41,058 nucleotides of DNA, taken from assembly GCA_949840805.1 (NCBI GenBank), contig CATKXR010000046.1, positions 1-41,058 on the forward strand, written 5' to 3'. Numbering within the stretch: position 1 is the first letter of the stretch; each line of letters starts with the position of its first letter. The notes under the pieces were generated by a model, which was not told where the DNA came from, did not search any database, and saw only the letters and a program-made list of their open reading frames with translations. A program made the position numbers and the translations under genes. The stretch is from an uncultured Lachnospiraceae bacterium (GTDB lineage Bacteria > Bacillota > Clostridia > Lachnospirales > Lachnospiraceae). This document shows, piece after piece, positions 24,884 to 32,737 of this stretch.

Positions 24884-26341
24884 TTAAACAGTGGCGGAAG
24901 CCCCTTCTTCCTTTTCTTTCGTCACCAACGAAACCACAACTACCAACAGAATATTGGTGAAAAATCCCCACATAAAGCCCGGCCATCCAAGGGGCGCCAC
25001 GTTCATAATCCTGGTAGCAAACAGAATCACAATTCCCGCCGTCATGCCGCAGGCCGCCCCCAGACGGGTGCATTTCTTCCAGTACATTCCAAACAGGAAT
25101 GCCGGAGCCAGCTGTGCCAGGCCCGTGTAGGCCACATCCTGAACGATCTGAACCAGGGTGGCCGGCGGCTTTAAGGCCATGACTCCGCAGACCGCCGCAA
25201 TGGCAAACACAATCCCTCTGGACAAAATCATGTTCTGTTTCTCCGTGATCTTCCCCTTCCCGTTTAACAGGATCAGATCCTGGGAAACGATCTGGGAAGA
25301 TACAAGCAGCATGGCGTTGATGGTGGAGATCCCGGCCGCAATGGCTGCCGCCATCACCAGCGCCGCGATAAACCACTTGGAGCGGGTGGTCATCAGAATC
25401 GGCAGCACATTATCCGCCGCTCCCACCTGCTCCGGCTGCAGAAGCAGATGTCCCGCCAGGCCGATAAACAAGGTGGCAAAGCCATAGATCAGAATTTGGG
25501 ATACCGGAATGCTGACGGCGGATTTTGCCAGGGCATCCTCGTCCTTTGCCATCAGTGATTTCATCCACACATGGGGGCAGAACCAGATTCCGAAGGGCAG
25601 CACGATAAACTGCATGATCCAGTATTTCCCCGTATACAGCCCCTGGGGTCCCGGCCGGGACAAAAGCTCCGGCATCTTGTCAAGCACCTGGGTAAAGAGG
25701 GCCTGGATTCCTCCCACCGGCACCAAGGCAATCCACGCGGCAATCACGATTCCGATCATCAGGATCACGGCCTGAATGGCATCCAGAAGCACCACGCCTC
25801 CCGCACCGCCGATCAGCACATAGAACAGTGAGAAGGCCACGGACACCAGAATCGCCGCCGGATAAGAGATGGCTTCCCCGCTGACAATGCTCATGGCTCT
25901 GGCATTTCCCACATACTGCATGGCCAGAAACACCATGGTCATCAGCACCGAGATGCAGGAGGACAGCACCTTCAAATATTTGCTGTCATACCGGTCCTGA
26001 AGATAATCTCCCAGGGACATGTATCCCTTCTCACTTGCCAGCTTGCGAATCTTATTGCCAAAGTAGACCACCATCAGGGCCACCCACACCTGGCTCAACA
26101 CAATCGCTATGTAGGAAATCCCGTGGGTATAGTACATACCCGGCGCCCCCAGAAAGGCGAACGTGCTCTGCATGGCCGCGATCATGGTCAGAGGCAGCAG
26201 CACCGAGCTGACACCCCGGTTGGCCAGAAAGAATCCCTCTGCACTCTTCTGCTTTTTCTTCCTGCCATTCATCACCGTGATGGCCAGCATTAAAAACAAA
26301 TATCCGATAATAATTCCAAGGCTGATCTGTCCTGTACTCAT
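24884..26341 (-). CDS. Sodium:solute symporter, orotate importer candidate
   Basis: A 485-residue SSF (solute:sodium symporter) protein with about 13 hydrophobic segments. It has the family features FLANRGVSSVLLPLTMIA at the start of the core, a Gly-rich GGAGGVVLLDAIQAVI, and AAAIAAGISTINAMLLVSSQ in the region that holds the second sodium site. Its ATG overlaps the stop of the DUF3311 gene by 4 bases. It lies between dihydroorotase and pyrK, so it probably imports orotate or dihydroorotate with Na+. Substrate assignment is from context only; SSF members also carry pantothenate, proline, sugars and nucleobase-like compounds. Confidence 0.88.
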   Translation of the reverse strand: MSTGQISLGIIIGYLFLMLAITVMNGRKKKQKSAEGFFLANRGVSSVLLPLTMIAAMQSTFAFLGAPGMYYTHGISYIAIVLSQVWVALMVVYFGNKIRKLASEKGYMSLGDYLQDRYDSKYLKVLSSCISVLMTMVFLAMQYVGNARAMSIVSGEAISYPAAILVSVAFSLFYVLIGGAGGVVLLDAIQAVILMIGIVIAAWIALVPVGGIQALFTQVLDKMPELLSRPGPQGLYTGKYWIMQFIVLPFGIWFCPHVWMKSLMAKDEDALAKSAVSIPVSQILIYGFATLFIGLAGHLLLQPEQVGAADNVLPILMTTRSKWFIAALVMAAAIAAGISTINAMLLVSSQIVSQDLILLNGKGKITEKQNMILSRGIVFAIAAVCGVMALKPPATLVQIVQDVAYTGLAQLAPAFLFGMYWKKCTRLGAACGMTAGIVILFATRIMNVAPLGWPGFMWGFFTNILLVVVVSLVTKEKEEGASATV

Positions 26342-26553
26342 TCCTTGTCGCCTCCCTTCTTACTGGAATCCACAAAGCTCTTGCAGACCCACAAAACAAA
26401 CACCAGGTTGACCACCATCAGCACCCACCAATAGGCCAGCGCCAGGGGAAGCCACCCAAACAGATAAATCTGCGCCCCTTGTGTAAAAGGAAACGGGGCT
26501 ACACACAGAAAGAATAATACTGCGAAAATTCCTCCGATACATTTATGATTCAT
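26338..26553 (-). CDS. DUF3311-type small membrane partner of the symporter
   Basis: A 71-residue protein with two hydrophobic segments (IFAVLFFLCVAPFPF and YWWVLMVVNLVFVLWVC) separated by a short loop with GAQIYLFGWLPL. This is the form of the small DUF3311 proteins commonly encoded directly before SSF symporters and thought to be a second subunit. A longer frame exists upstream, but GGAGGAGG just before the ATG at 26553 sets the start. It overlaps the symporter by 4 bases. Confidence 0.8.
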   Translation of the reverse strand: MNHKCIGGIFAVLFFLCVAPFPFTQGAQIYLFGWLPLALAYWWVLMVVNLVFVLWVCKSFVDSSKKGGDKE

Positions 26554-26672
26554 ACTCCTCCTCCTTGTCTTTCCATACCGTCCGGCTGCCGCCGGATTCT
26601 TCATCCCGACCGATCCTCCGGCCACCGGGTTATACGCTTCGTGACAGATCCGCCGGCAGAACTGGCACGTAC

Positions 26673-26765
26673 CCTGACACACCACCAGGTATATCCGGCA
26701 CATGCCCTGACACACCACCCGGCACATCCGGCACGTGTATCCTGACACACCACCCGGCACATCCG
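26673..26765. repeat. Three 33-35 bp tandem repeats after dihydroorotase gene
   Basis: Copies begin at 26673, 26706 and 26741, each opening CCTGACACACCACC and continuing with a GGCACATCCGGCAC-type tail; the third is partial and ends at the dihydroorotase stop. They fill much of the 212-base gap before the DUF3311 gene, the only long gap in the first half of the operon. The remainder (26554-26672) holds no gene. Confidence 0.8.
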
Positions 26766-28034
26766 TCATGAGTCCTGGTAAACCACCCGGCCGCCGCAGA
26801 CCGTATACTTTACCTTTCCGGCCAGCTCCATCCCCACAAAGGGCGAATTTTCCGATTTGGAGTGGAACCGCTCCACCACCCATTTTTCCCTCTCGTCAAA
26901 GATGATCAGGTCCGCCCGGCCGCCCACCTTTATGGTTCCGCCGTCCAGCCCGTAAAGCTCTGCCGGCTTCACGGTCATCTTTTCCAGCAGATGAGACAGG
27001 GTCATGTGTCCCTTTCGCACCAGATAGGTGATTCCCAGAGCCAGCGCCGTCTCAAGACCGATCAGGCCGCTGGGCGCCTTGTCGATTCCCCGGTCCTTCT
27101 CCTTCTTGCTGTGAGGCGCATGGTCCGTGGCAATCACATCAATCACATCCTCCTTAAGGCCCCGGATCAGCGCATACCGGTCCTCCTCGGTCCGCAGGGG
27201 CGGATTCACCTTGGCCAGGCTGCCCTTCTGTAAAACCATATCCTCGGTCAGGGAGAAATGCTGGGGCGTCACCTCCGCATACACCGGCGCTCCCATTCCC
27301 TTCATCATGCGGATCAGCTCCACAGAGACCTTGCTGCTGATATGCTGGATATTGATCCGGGCCCCGGTCTCTAAAGCCAGGAGGCAGTCTCTGGCGATCA
27401 GGGTCTGCTCCGCCAGTGCCGAAGCCCCCTTCACTCCCATGGCCTGCGCCACACGGCCTGCATTGACTCCGGGACTTCCCACCAGCTCCGGATCCTCCTC
27501 ATGGAGGCTCACCGGCACTCCCAGCTCCTTAACCTTTTTCATGGCCTCAAGCACCAGGCCCACATCCCTTATGGGAATCCCGTCATCGGTAAAGCCAACG
27601 GCCCCTGCCCTCTTAAGAGCCTCCATGTCTGTCAGCTCCTGGCTTTTCAGTCCCTTGGTCACGGCTGCCGTGTTCAACACCCGGACGGGCAAATCCTTTG
27701 CCCGGGCAATCAGATCCGTCAGGACCTCCTCACTGTCAACCACCGGGTTGGTGTTGGCCATGCAGACCACGGTGGTAAATCCCCCGGCCGCCGCCGCCCG
27801 GGCTCCGGTTTCCAGATCTTCCTTATAAGTAAAACCCGGATCCCGGAAATGGACATGGACGTCAATCAGTCCCGGCGCCACGATCTTTCCTCTGGCATCA
27901 ATCACGGTGTCCATCTCTTCACTTCTCTGAAACTTCCCCATGTCGGCAATCATCCCGTCACGAATCACAATATCCAGGATCTCATCCATACCTGACCGGG
28001 GGTCTATCACACGGCCATCCTTGATCAGAATCAT
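26766..28034 (-). CDS. pyrC: Dihydroorotase
   Basis: A 422-residue class I dihydroorotase, a zinc amidohydrolase that interconverts dihydroorotate and N-carbamoyl-L-aspartate. Metal and catalytic residues fall where the family has them: HVHFRDP (H60, H62), D151 in GFTDDG, H178 in LHEED, H231 in NIQHIS and D304 in ATDHAPHS. MANTNPVVD is also characteristic. The ATG overlaps the stop of the M20 hydrolase gene by 4 bases (ATGA), so the two are tightly coupled. That coupling to a carbamoyl-amino-acid hydrolase, rather than to pyrB, points to ring opening for catabolism. A hydantoinase is less likely given the motif fit. Confidence 0.93.
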   Translation of the reverse strand: MILIKDGRVIDPRSGMDEILDIVIRDGMIADMGKFQRSEEMDTVIDARGKIVAPGLIDVHVHFRDPGFTYKEDLETGARAAAAGGFTTVVCMANTNPVVDSEEVLTDLIARAKDLPVRVLNTAAVTKGLKSQELTDMEALKRAGAVGFTDDGIPIRDVGLVLEAMKKVKELGVPVSLHEEDPELVGSPGVNAGRVAQAMGVKGASALAEQTLIARDCLLALETGARINIQHISSKVSVELIRMMKGMGAPVYAEVTPQHFSLTEDMVLQKGSLAKVNPPLRTEEDRYALIRGLKEDVIDVIATDHAPHSKKEKDRGIDKAPSGLIGLETALALGITYLVRKGHMTLSHLLEKMTVKPAELYGLDGGTIKVGGRADLIIFDEREKWVVERFHSKSENSPFVGMELAGKVKYTVCGGRVVYQDS

Positions 28035-29245
28035 GCTATCTCTCCTTTCAGGTACTCATAGATCACCCGCGCCCCCTCACAGATGTGGAAAATGGAGGCA
28101 AACTCCGCCCGGTTGTGGGAAACGCCCTTCATGCAGGGGATGAAAACCATCCCTGTATCACAGATTCCGGCAAAGGACATGGCATCATGCCCCGCTCCGC
28201 TGATCATTTTCCGGCTGCCGGTTCCCAGACGTCTGGCCGCCTGCTCCAGCCCGATCTGAACCTTAGTGCTCATGTCAATGGGCGGAATGTCGCTGGTTTT
28301 TTCCTCCAGGTATTCGATGCCCCGCTTCTCGCAGATCCGGCCTGCCAGCTCCCGCATGCTTCGCTCCATCCGGTCCAAGCTGGCGCTCTCAATCCCCCGG
28401 ATATCCACCCCCAGCTCCACCTCGCCAGGAATCACGTTTAAGGCATTGGGATGATTGTTGACCACTCCCACGGTAGCCACCGACTGATACACCGCCTCCT
28501 TGTTGCCAATCCGCTCCAATTCCAGGATAATCTCCGCCGCCGCGCACATGGCGTCATTGCGCATGCACATGGGCGTGGCTCCGGAATGTTCCGCCATTCC
28601 CCTCAGATACAGCTTAAACCGTCTGGGACCGGCAATGGTTTGGACAATCCCCACCGGCGTCCCCGATTCCTCCAGCACCTTCCCCTGCTCAATATGCAGT
28701 TCCAAATACTGACGAATCCCGGAAATCCTGGCCGGATGAAGGCTGTACTGCCGGCTCCGGAAAATATTTTCCAGAGATTCTCCCGCCTTGGACACCAGAC
28801 CTCCGATATCCTGCTTGTAAATCTCCTTGGTGATCAGGCCGCTGCCGATGGTGCAGCAGCCAAAATTGCTGGACTCCTCACACCGAAACGCCCCCACCCG
28901 GACGGGAAGCTTCAGTCCGTCCTCCTTAGCCCACTTAAGAACCATCAGTCCGGCGATAATCCCTGCCACCCCGTCATACCGTCCGCCCTCGATCACCGAA
29001 TCCAGGTGAGAACCGATCAGATAATAATCCGTGTCCTGGCTGTTCATCACGTAGGTATTGCCCACCTGATCCCGGTCCACCAGACAGTCTAACTCGGTCC
29101 CTAACTTCGCCATCATTTCGTGCATTTTATCTTCCTGCTCCGTGTACCCCAGTCTTGTGACTCCGCCGTTTTCCGTGCTGCCAATGTCATAAAAATCGGC
29201 AAACAGCTTCTCACAATACTGGATGTCCCCAATCCCATGTTCCAT
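28031..29245 (-). CDS. M20 carbamoyl-amidohydrolase, likely N-carbamoyl-L-aspartate hydrolase
   Basis: A 404-residue member of the M20 hydantoinase/carbamoylase group (allantoate amidohydrolase, beta-ureidopropionase, N-carbamoyl-L-amino-acid hydrolase). The two-metal site is visible: GSHLDS (H80), GRYDGVAG (D91), CEES (E123/E124), LELHIEQG (H184) and SGAGHDA (H353). AEHSGATPM and NVIPGEVELGVDIRG are typical of the lid/dimer domain. It is the first gene of the operon, with GGAGG upstream. Coupled to dihydroorotase, its expected substrate is N-carbamoyl-L-aspartate (ureidosuccinate), released as aspartate, CO2 and NH3. Allantoate is the main alternative, but no other allantoin gene is present. 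Confidence 0.85.
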   Translation of the reverse strand: MEHGIGDIQYCEKLFADFYDIGSTENGGVTRLGYTEQEDKMHEMMAKLGTELDCLVDRDQVGNTYVMNSQDTDYYLIGSHLDSVIEGGRYDGVAGIIAGLMVLKWAKEDGLKLPVRVGAFRCEESSNFGCCTIGSGLITKEIYKQDIGGLVSKAGESLENIFRSRQYSLHPARISGIRQYLELHIEQGKVLEESGTPVGIVQTIAGPRRFKLYLRGMAEHSGATPMCMRNDAMCAAAEIILELERIGNKEAVYQSVATVGVVNNHPNALNVIPGEVELGVDIRGIESASLDRMERSMRELAGRICEKRGIEYLEEKTSDIPPIDMSTKVQIGLEQAARRLGTGSRKMISGAGHDAMSFAGICDTGMVFIPCMKGVSHNRAEFASIFHICEGARVIYEYLKGEIA

Positions 29246-29265
29246 TGAAACACCTCCTTGTCATC

Positions 29266-29282
29266 CTTTGTATCCTACAAAG
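29266..29282. promoter_or_regulatory. Dyad in the leader of the orotate operon
   Basis: CTTTGTA-TCC-TACAAAG, 7-bp perfect arms, lies about 20 bases upstream of the first ATG, overlapped by a second symmetry GTATC-N7-GATAC. It could be an operator. The TTTGT/ACAAA half-sites recall those upstream of the second PucR-type gene (32576-32615), though the spacing differs. Confidence 0.4.
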
Positions 29283-29375
29283 ATACTTTGATATGTTCCC
29301 TCAAGTAACCTGCCATCATATACAACCTGCTCCCGATTCTTTTCACAAATGATGATCTGATAACATACCACCTTT

Positions 29376-29401
29376 GTTTTGCGAATAATCTCGTTCAAAA
29401 C
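29376..29401. promoter_or_regulatory. GTTTTG-N14-CAAAAC dyad upstream of the orotate operon
   Basis: Arms GTTTTG (29376-29381) and CAAAAC (29396-29401) are perfect and separated by 14 bases. They lie between the possible -10 element and the first gene. Function as a regulator site is inferred from position and symmetry only. Confidence 0.35.
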
Positions 29402-29423
29402 GCCGAACTGTTATGATGAAATC

Positions 29424-29452
29424 ATTATAATCGTTGTCACTTCTGTTTTCTA
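29424..29452 (-). promoter_or_regulatory. Possible promoter of the orotate operon
   Basis: On the minus strand, TATAAT (29424-29429) has only a poor -35 (TAGAAA, 29447-29452) at 17-base spacing. A weak -35 would fit activation by a PucR-type regulator. It would give a leader of about 170 bases. No other convincing promoter was found in 29246-29520. Confidence 0.35.
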
Positions 29453-29593
29453 TATCCTGGAAAACAAGGTTTTCACTGTATATTTTGTCTAAAATAACAA
29501 AAGCCAGAGAAACGTATTATGGCTAAGAACGCCAAAAAACTCTCTGGACAGGACCAGCCCCCGGCGCTTTTCCAATCCGGACAGAAAGGTTCG

Positions 29594-29627
29594 AAAAAAA
29601 TCCGGACCCTGCCAAGCAGGATCCGGA
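29594..29627 (-). terminator. Intrinsic terminator of the lipoprotein gene
   Basis: TCCGGACCCTGC (29601-29612) and GCAGGATCCGGA (29616-29627) form a 12-bp stem with one G-U type mismatch and a 3-base loop; the minus strand then has seven T (29594-29600). It stops transcription from the lipoprotein gene before the orotate operon promoter. No gene is supported in 29453-29716. Confidence 0.88.
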
Positions 29628-29716
29628 AACCAGAATCCAAAAATCGAACCAGCGGACGCTCACCATAAAACCATGCTCCTCCGCAGTCAATGATTTGAAA
29701 AATATAAATTTACCTC

Positions 29717-31003
29717 TCACTCCTCCTCACCCGGCCGGTCACGACGCCACCACATATCCTGTCTTTCCTTCGGCCAAATCATCTTATTAGATACATACTG
29801 GACATGGCCATCCTCCAAAAGCCGGATTACCGTATTGTGAGAGTAAGATTTTGATGTGTTTTCATAAGGATACACCCCGTTAACCGTAAGGGTAAGGGTT
29901 CCGTCCTGGTTTATTGTATAACCAACCACTTCCGGATATGGAATATCGGGATACTGGGCTTCGCCCGCTCCCCTGGGCCGGTATTCATAAGCCGCCTTTT
30001 CCGGCAAATATGTGGTTTTCGACCGCAGCGTTTCCAAATCTATGGAAAAATATGTCTGGATGACAGATTCAAAGAGATCCTCCGGAATCAGGCAGGTATC
30101 TTCCATCTCCTCATTCTCCGGGACAATGTAGGGAACAGGCTGGTCATAAAGACGAGGATAAAAAACATCAAAAAGATCATAAAAGTCCAATCTTCCATAA
30201 TCCTCCTCGTTCCAGTCGCAGAGGAACAGATTGTTCCACCCGTAGCCAACGGAAAGTACATAACGCCTGTTCAGTTCCCGGCACGATTCCTCCAACGGCA
30301 ATACACGGAGGGCCGTGTGCTCCGGCGTATTGCTCAAGGTAAGGGCAAATTCTTCCTCAGAAAAATAGTTTCCCTCAAACACCAGATATCCTTCCTCTGT
30401 ATACTGCCAGAAACTGACCGGATAGCTCACGCTGCCCTCTGTCTCAAAACCCCCGTTCCCGTCCAGGCTGTGATATGCCTTTGCCGCCATGACACCGGTG
30501 TTTTCGGTCTTCAAGTCAAAGGTGACAAAAGACTTTGAACCATCCACTGCCACAATCGTCAGCTCCCCGGTCTCCCCCCTGCCTGCCTTCTCACAAAATT
30601 CCAGCACCTTCTCTGCGCCTGCCATGTCTACCTGGTTGCCGCTGTCAACTGCCACATAGCCCTTCTCCCCAAGGCCGGCAACCATACGGGCTGCTGTTTC
30701 CAGGTCACAGGATACGCCTGCTCCCTCTGCTTCCTCGGAAAGAATACGGCAGATCTCATCCATGTCTTCCGGACCTGTATATCCGTCTCCCTTTAGAGCA
30801 GATGCCCGGCTGTCCGTTTCGCTGCTCCAGTTCTGGTATTCCTCCGCCAATTTACCGTTCTGGTATTCCTCTGCCAGTTCACCGCCCTGGTGTTCTTCCG
30901 CCAGTTTACTGCAGCCGGATGCCAGAATCAGCAAAATTTCCATTAATGAAAATGACATGAACCATAAAAATTTCTTTGCCTTTTTACTCCGTTCTTCCTG
31001 CAT
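29717..31003 (-). CDS. Lipoprotein with N-terminal 9-residue repeats
   Basis: A 428-residue secreted protein. The signal peptide has a basic start (RSKKAKKF), a hydrophobic core and a lipobox ending ASGC at about residue 31, so the Cys would be lipidated on the outer face of the membrane. Immediately after it are three 9-residue repeats (LAEEHQGGE, LAEEYQNGK, LAEEYQNWS) forming a spacer. The rest is acidic, rich in aromatic residues, and ends with a beta-rich region (GYTINQDGTLTLTVNGVYP). It resembles the DUF6070-type lipoproteins of Lachnospiraceae, of unknown function. It has its own terminator and lies between the PucR-type genes and the orotate operon, with no clear link to either. Confidence 0.75.
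   Translation of the reverse strand: MQEERSKKAKKFLWFMSFSLMEILLILASGCSKLAEEHQGGELAEEYQNGKLAEEYQNWSSETDSRASALKGDGYTGPEDMDEICRILSEEAEGAGVSCDLETAARMVAGLGEKGYVAVDSGNQVDMAGAEKVLEFCEKAGRGETGELTIVAVDGSKSFVTFDLKTENTGVMAAKAYHSLDGNGGFETEGSVSYPVSFWQYTEEGYLVFEGNYFSEEEFALTLSNTPEHTALRVLPLEESCRELNRRYVLSVGYGWNNLFLCDWNEEDYGRLDFYDLFDVFYPRLYDQPVPYIVPENEEMEDTCLIPEDLFESVIQTYFSIDLETLRSKTTYLPEKAAYEYRPRGAGEAQYPDIPYPEVVGYTINQDGTLTLTVNGVYPYENTSKSYSHNTVIRLLEDGHVQYVSNKMIWPKERQDMWWRRDRPGEEE
30831..30911. repeat. Three 27-bp tandem repeats in the lipoprotein gene
   Basis: Units start at 30831, 30858 and 30885 and differ at a few positions. They encode the LAEE(H/Y)Q repeats right after the lipidated Cys. Copy number could vary by slippage and change the length of the tether. 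Confidence 0.85.
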
Positions 31004-31145
31004 ATTCCATTCCCTTTTTTATTCCTCTGCCGACAGCTTTCCACGAATCTCCCGCTTTGTCAAAATACCATCTGTGTTCTTCCTTTATTTACCACAGACC
31101 TGATTATACCATTGAAAGATTTTTATCACAAGAGAATGTTCCCGC

Positions 31146-31162
31146 CGCCGGCTGCACCGGCG
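31146..31162. other. Short GC hairpin in the gap between lipoprotein and pucR-type genes
   Basis: CGCCGG-CTGCA-CCGGCG is a compact stem in the 31004-31205 gap. No T-run follows on the minus strand, so it is a weak terminator candidate for the PucR-type gene. The gap holds no gene. Confidence 0.3.
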
Positions 31163-31205
31163 TTTACTGTGGTCTGCATCATCATAACACCATATTGCAG
31201 ATTTC

Positions 31206-32375
31206 TTACCTCATCCGCATGGCCAGCACTGCCAGATAAAGCCGGAAATTATCATCCGGATTTTTCAAATCCAGCCCTGTCAGTTCCTGAAGACGGTTTA
31301 ACCGGTACTTCACCGTGTTTTTGTGGGTAAACATCCGCTCTGCCACCCGATCCATGCTTGCCTTACACGCATAATACATCATCAGTGTATCCAGCAATTC
31401 CTGATTCTTCACAGAATCCAAAACCCTGGTAAACACATTTCCCGCCGGAGAAACCAAAACCTTTTTCAATTCACAAAAAGGTTCCAGCTTCTTATAAAAA
31501 TGAATAAACTGATGGTCAAAAAGCCGGTTTCCCACCTTGATGGCCTCAAAAGAAAGACTGTAGGAGTCCCGGATTCCCTCCAATCCATTCTCCACCGGCC
31601 CAATGCCGCATTCCAGCTTTCCCTCCTCATTTTTCAAAATCCTTCGCCCTTCCTCCTCCTTAAAATACTTCTCCAGAAAACGCTCCAGCCCCTCCTTTTC
31701 CTTCGCCTCCGTCAACAGCAGAAATCCCTTCTTCAAATGAATCAAATGGCACCCGTGAAGCCCGCCGCCATCCATCAGATAACGCTGCAGAGACTGGCAG
31801 CTAAAACGAAGGGCCTTGCTTTCCTGTTCTGTGGGCGTATATTTCTTGCGGAAACGCACGTTCACCGCCCCGTAATAATTCTCATCCACCTCAAAGCCAA
31901 AAAGCCTTCCCCGCTCTACCATGAGGATCTTATCCGTGTAATTCTCATATAAAATATCCTTCACATACTTTTCCAAAATAGAGGAGATATTTTCCTCCTC
32001 AAAAATCAGGTTCATGGCATTCACCAGTAAATCAATATAAGCCGTATGAAACGGAATTTCCAAGAGCGGAAGCCCGCACCGGTCCGCCGTATTCCGAACC
32101 ACTTCTGAGATATCGTCCACATACTGCCCGGTCTTGACCGCAATACAGCAGCAGGTGTCCGCCAGCTCCTCAATCAGCTGGCACTGAGCCCCCTCACTTT
32201 TCCGCACCGAGTAAAAGCTTGTGATGAGAAAATCATTTCCCTTCAGCCACCGCTTTATATCCGGCACCTCCATCACTGTCACATGCTCCACCTTTTTCAA
32301 CAGCCCGCTCTCCCCCGCCAGCACGCGAATCCCCCGAAATGCCGGCAGACGCAGCAGGTCACTTACTTTCGCCAT
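31206..32375 (-). CDS. PucR/CdaR-family transcriptional regulator
   Basis: A 389-residue regulator. The N-terminal PucR domain is clear (VSDLLRLPAFRGIRVLAGES, then VTVMEVPDIKRWLKGNDFLI), the middle is the CdaR-type domain, and the C-terminal helix-turn-helix reads VAERMFTHKNTVKYRLNRLQ, followed by a typical LDLKNPDDNFRLYLAV end. This family controls purine, allantoin and related nitrogen-compound use. It is the nearest full-length regulator to the orotate operon and is the leading candidate to sense orotate or dihydroorotate. It is divergent from a second, shorter member of the same family. Confidence 0.9.
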   Translation of the reverse strand: MAKVSDLLRLPAFRGIRVLAGESGLLKKVEHVTVMEVPDIKRWLKGNDFLITSFYSVRKSEGAQCQLIEELADTCCCIAVKTGQYVDDISEVVRNTADRCGLPLLEIPFHTAYIDLLVNAMNLIFEEENISSILEKYVKDILYENYTDKILMVERGRLFGFEVDENYYGAVNVRFRKKYTPTEQESKALRFSCQSLQRYLMDGGGLHGCHLIHLKKGFLLLTEAKEKEGLERFLEKYFKEEEGRRILKNEEGKLECGIGPVENGLEGIRDSYSLSFEAIKVGNRLFDHQFIHFYKKLEPFCELKKVLVSPAGNVFTRVLDSVKNQELLDTLMMYYACKASMDRVAERMFTHKNTVKYRLNRLQELTGLDLKNPDDNFRLYLAVLAMRMR

Positions 32376-32575
32376 ATTTTCCCCCTGTATATTTCCTTCT
32401 TACTTTAAATGTCCGCCGCCCAATAGGCGACATTCGTTCAGGGATGCCTCATGTACACGCCGGACTTTTCTGTGCGGTGGCGTGCCAAATGTCTAGCACA
32501 TACAGGCTTACTCCTTGAAAAATTTTATTATAAAAAGAAATCCACCGCTTTTCAACCCATTTTCTTTGTTGCTGC

Positions 32576-32657
32576 GGACAAATTTTCTCTCCGGAATTTG
32601 TCCTTTCCGACAAACTTTCCGGAGTCTCTTGACATTTATAATGTGAAGATATATTAT
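32576..32657 (+). promoter_or_regulatory. Promoter and clustered TTTGTC half-sites of the short pucR-type gene
   Basis: TTGACA (32629-32634), 17 bases and TATTAT (32652-32657) form a SigA promoter. Upstream lie GGACAAATT (32576-32584), AATTTGTCC (32595-32603) and GACAAA (32609-32614), giving two overlapping dyads: GGACAAATT-N10-AATTTGTCC and TTTGTC-N6-GACAAA. A wider symmetry CTCCGG...CCGGAG (32589-32624) encloses the second. This is a strong regulator-binding region, likely for one of the two PucR-type proteins. Confidence 0.7.
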
Positions 32658-32737
32658 TAGATTTTCTTTTTTAATTCAGATTAATCTTAAAAAAAAATAA
32701 AATTTTCTTATATTTATTTAAAAGGAGGAGTTATCTC

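Noticed and set aside
26545..26771. Two plus-strand frames with Pro/Thr repeats
   Set aside because: They arise from the GC-rich tandem repeats between pyrC and the DUF3311 gene and have no ribosome site.
23245..28034. Plain pyrimidine biosynthesis operon (pyrC, pyrK, pyrD)
   Set aside because: pyrB, pyrE, pyrF and carAB are missing from the window and the genes are interleaved with a symporter, a carbamoyl hydrolase, aspartase, fumarase and malic enzyme. Kept only as the alternative to be excluded by finding a second pyr set.
28031..29245. Allantoate amidohydrolase (allC)
   Set aside because: Same family, but no allantoinase, ureidoglycolate or purine gene is nearby, and the coupled amidohydrolase carries dihydroorotase rather than allantoinase motifs.
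29523..29720. Minus-strand frame of 65 codons
   Set aside because: It contains the terminator stem of the lipoprotein gene and no ribosome site; not a gene.
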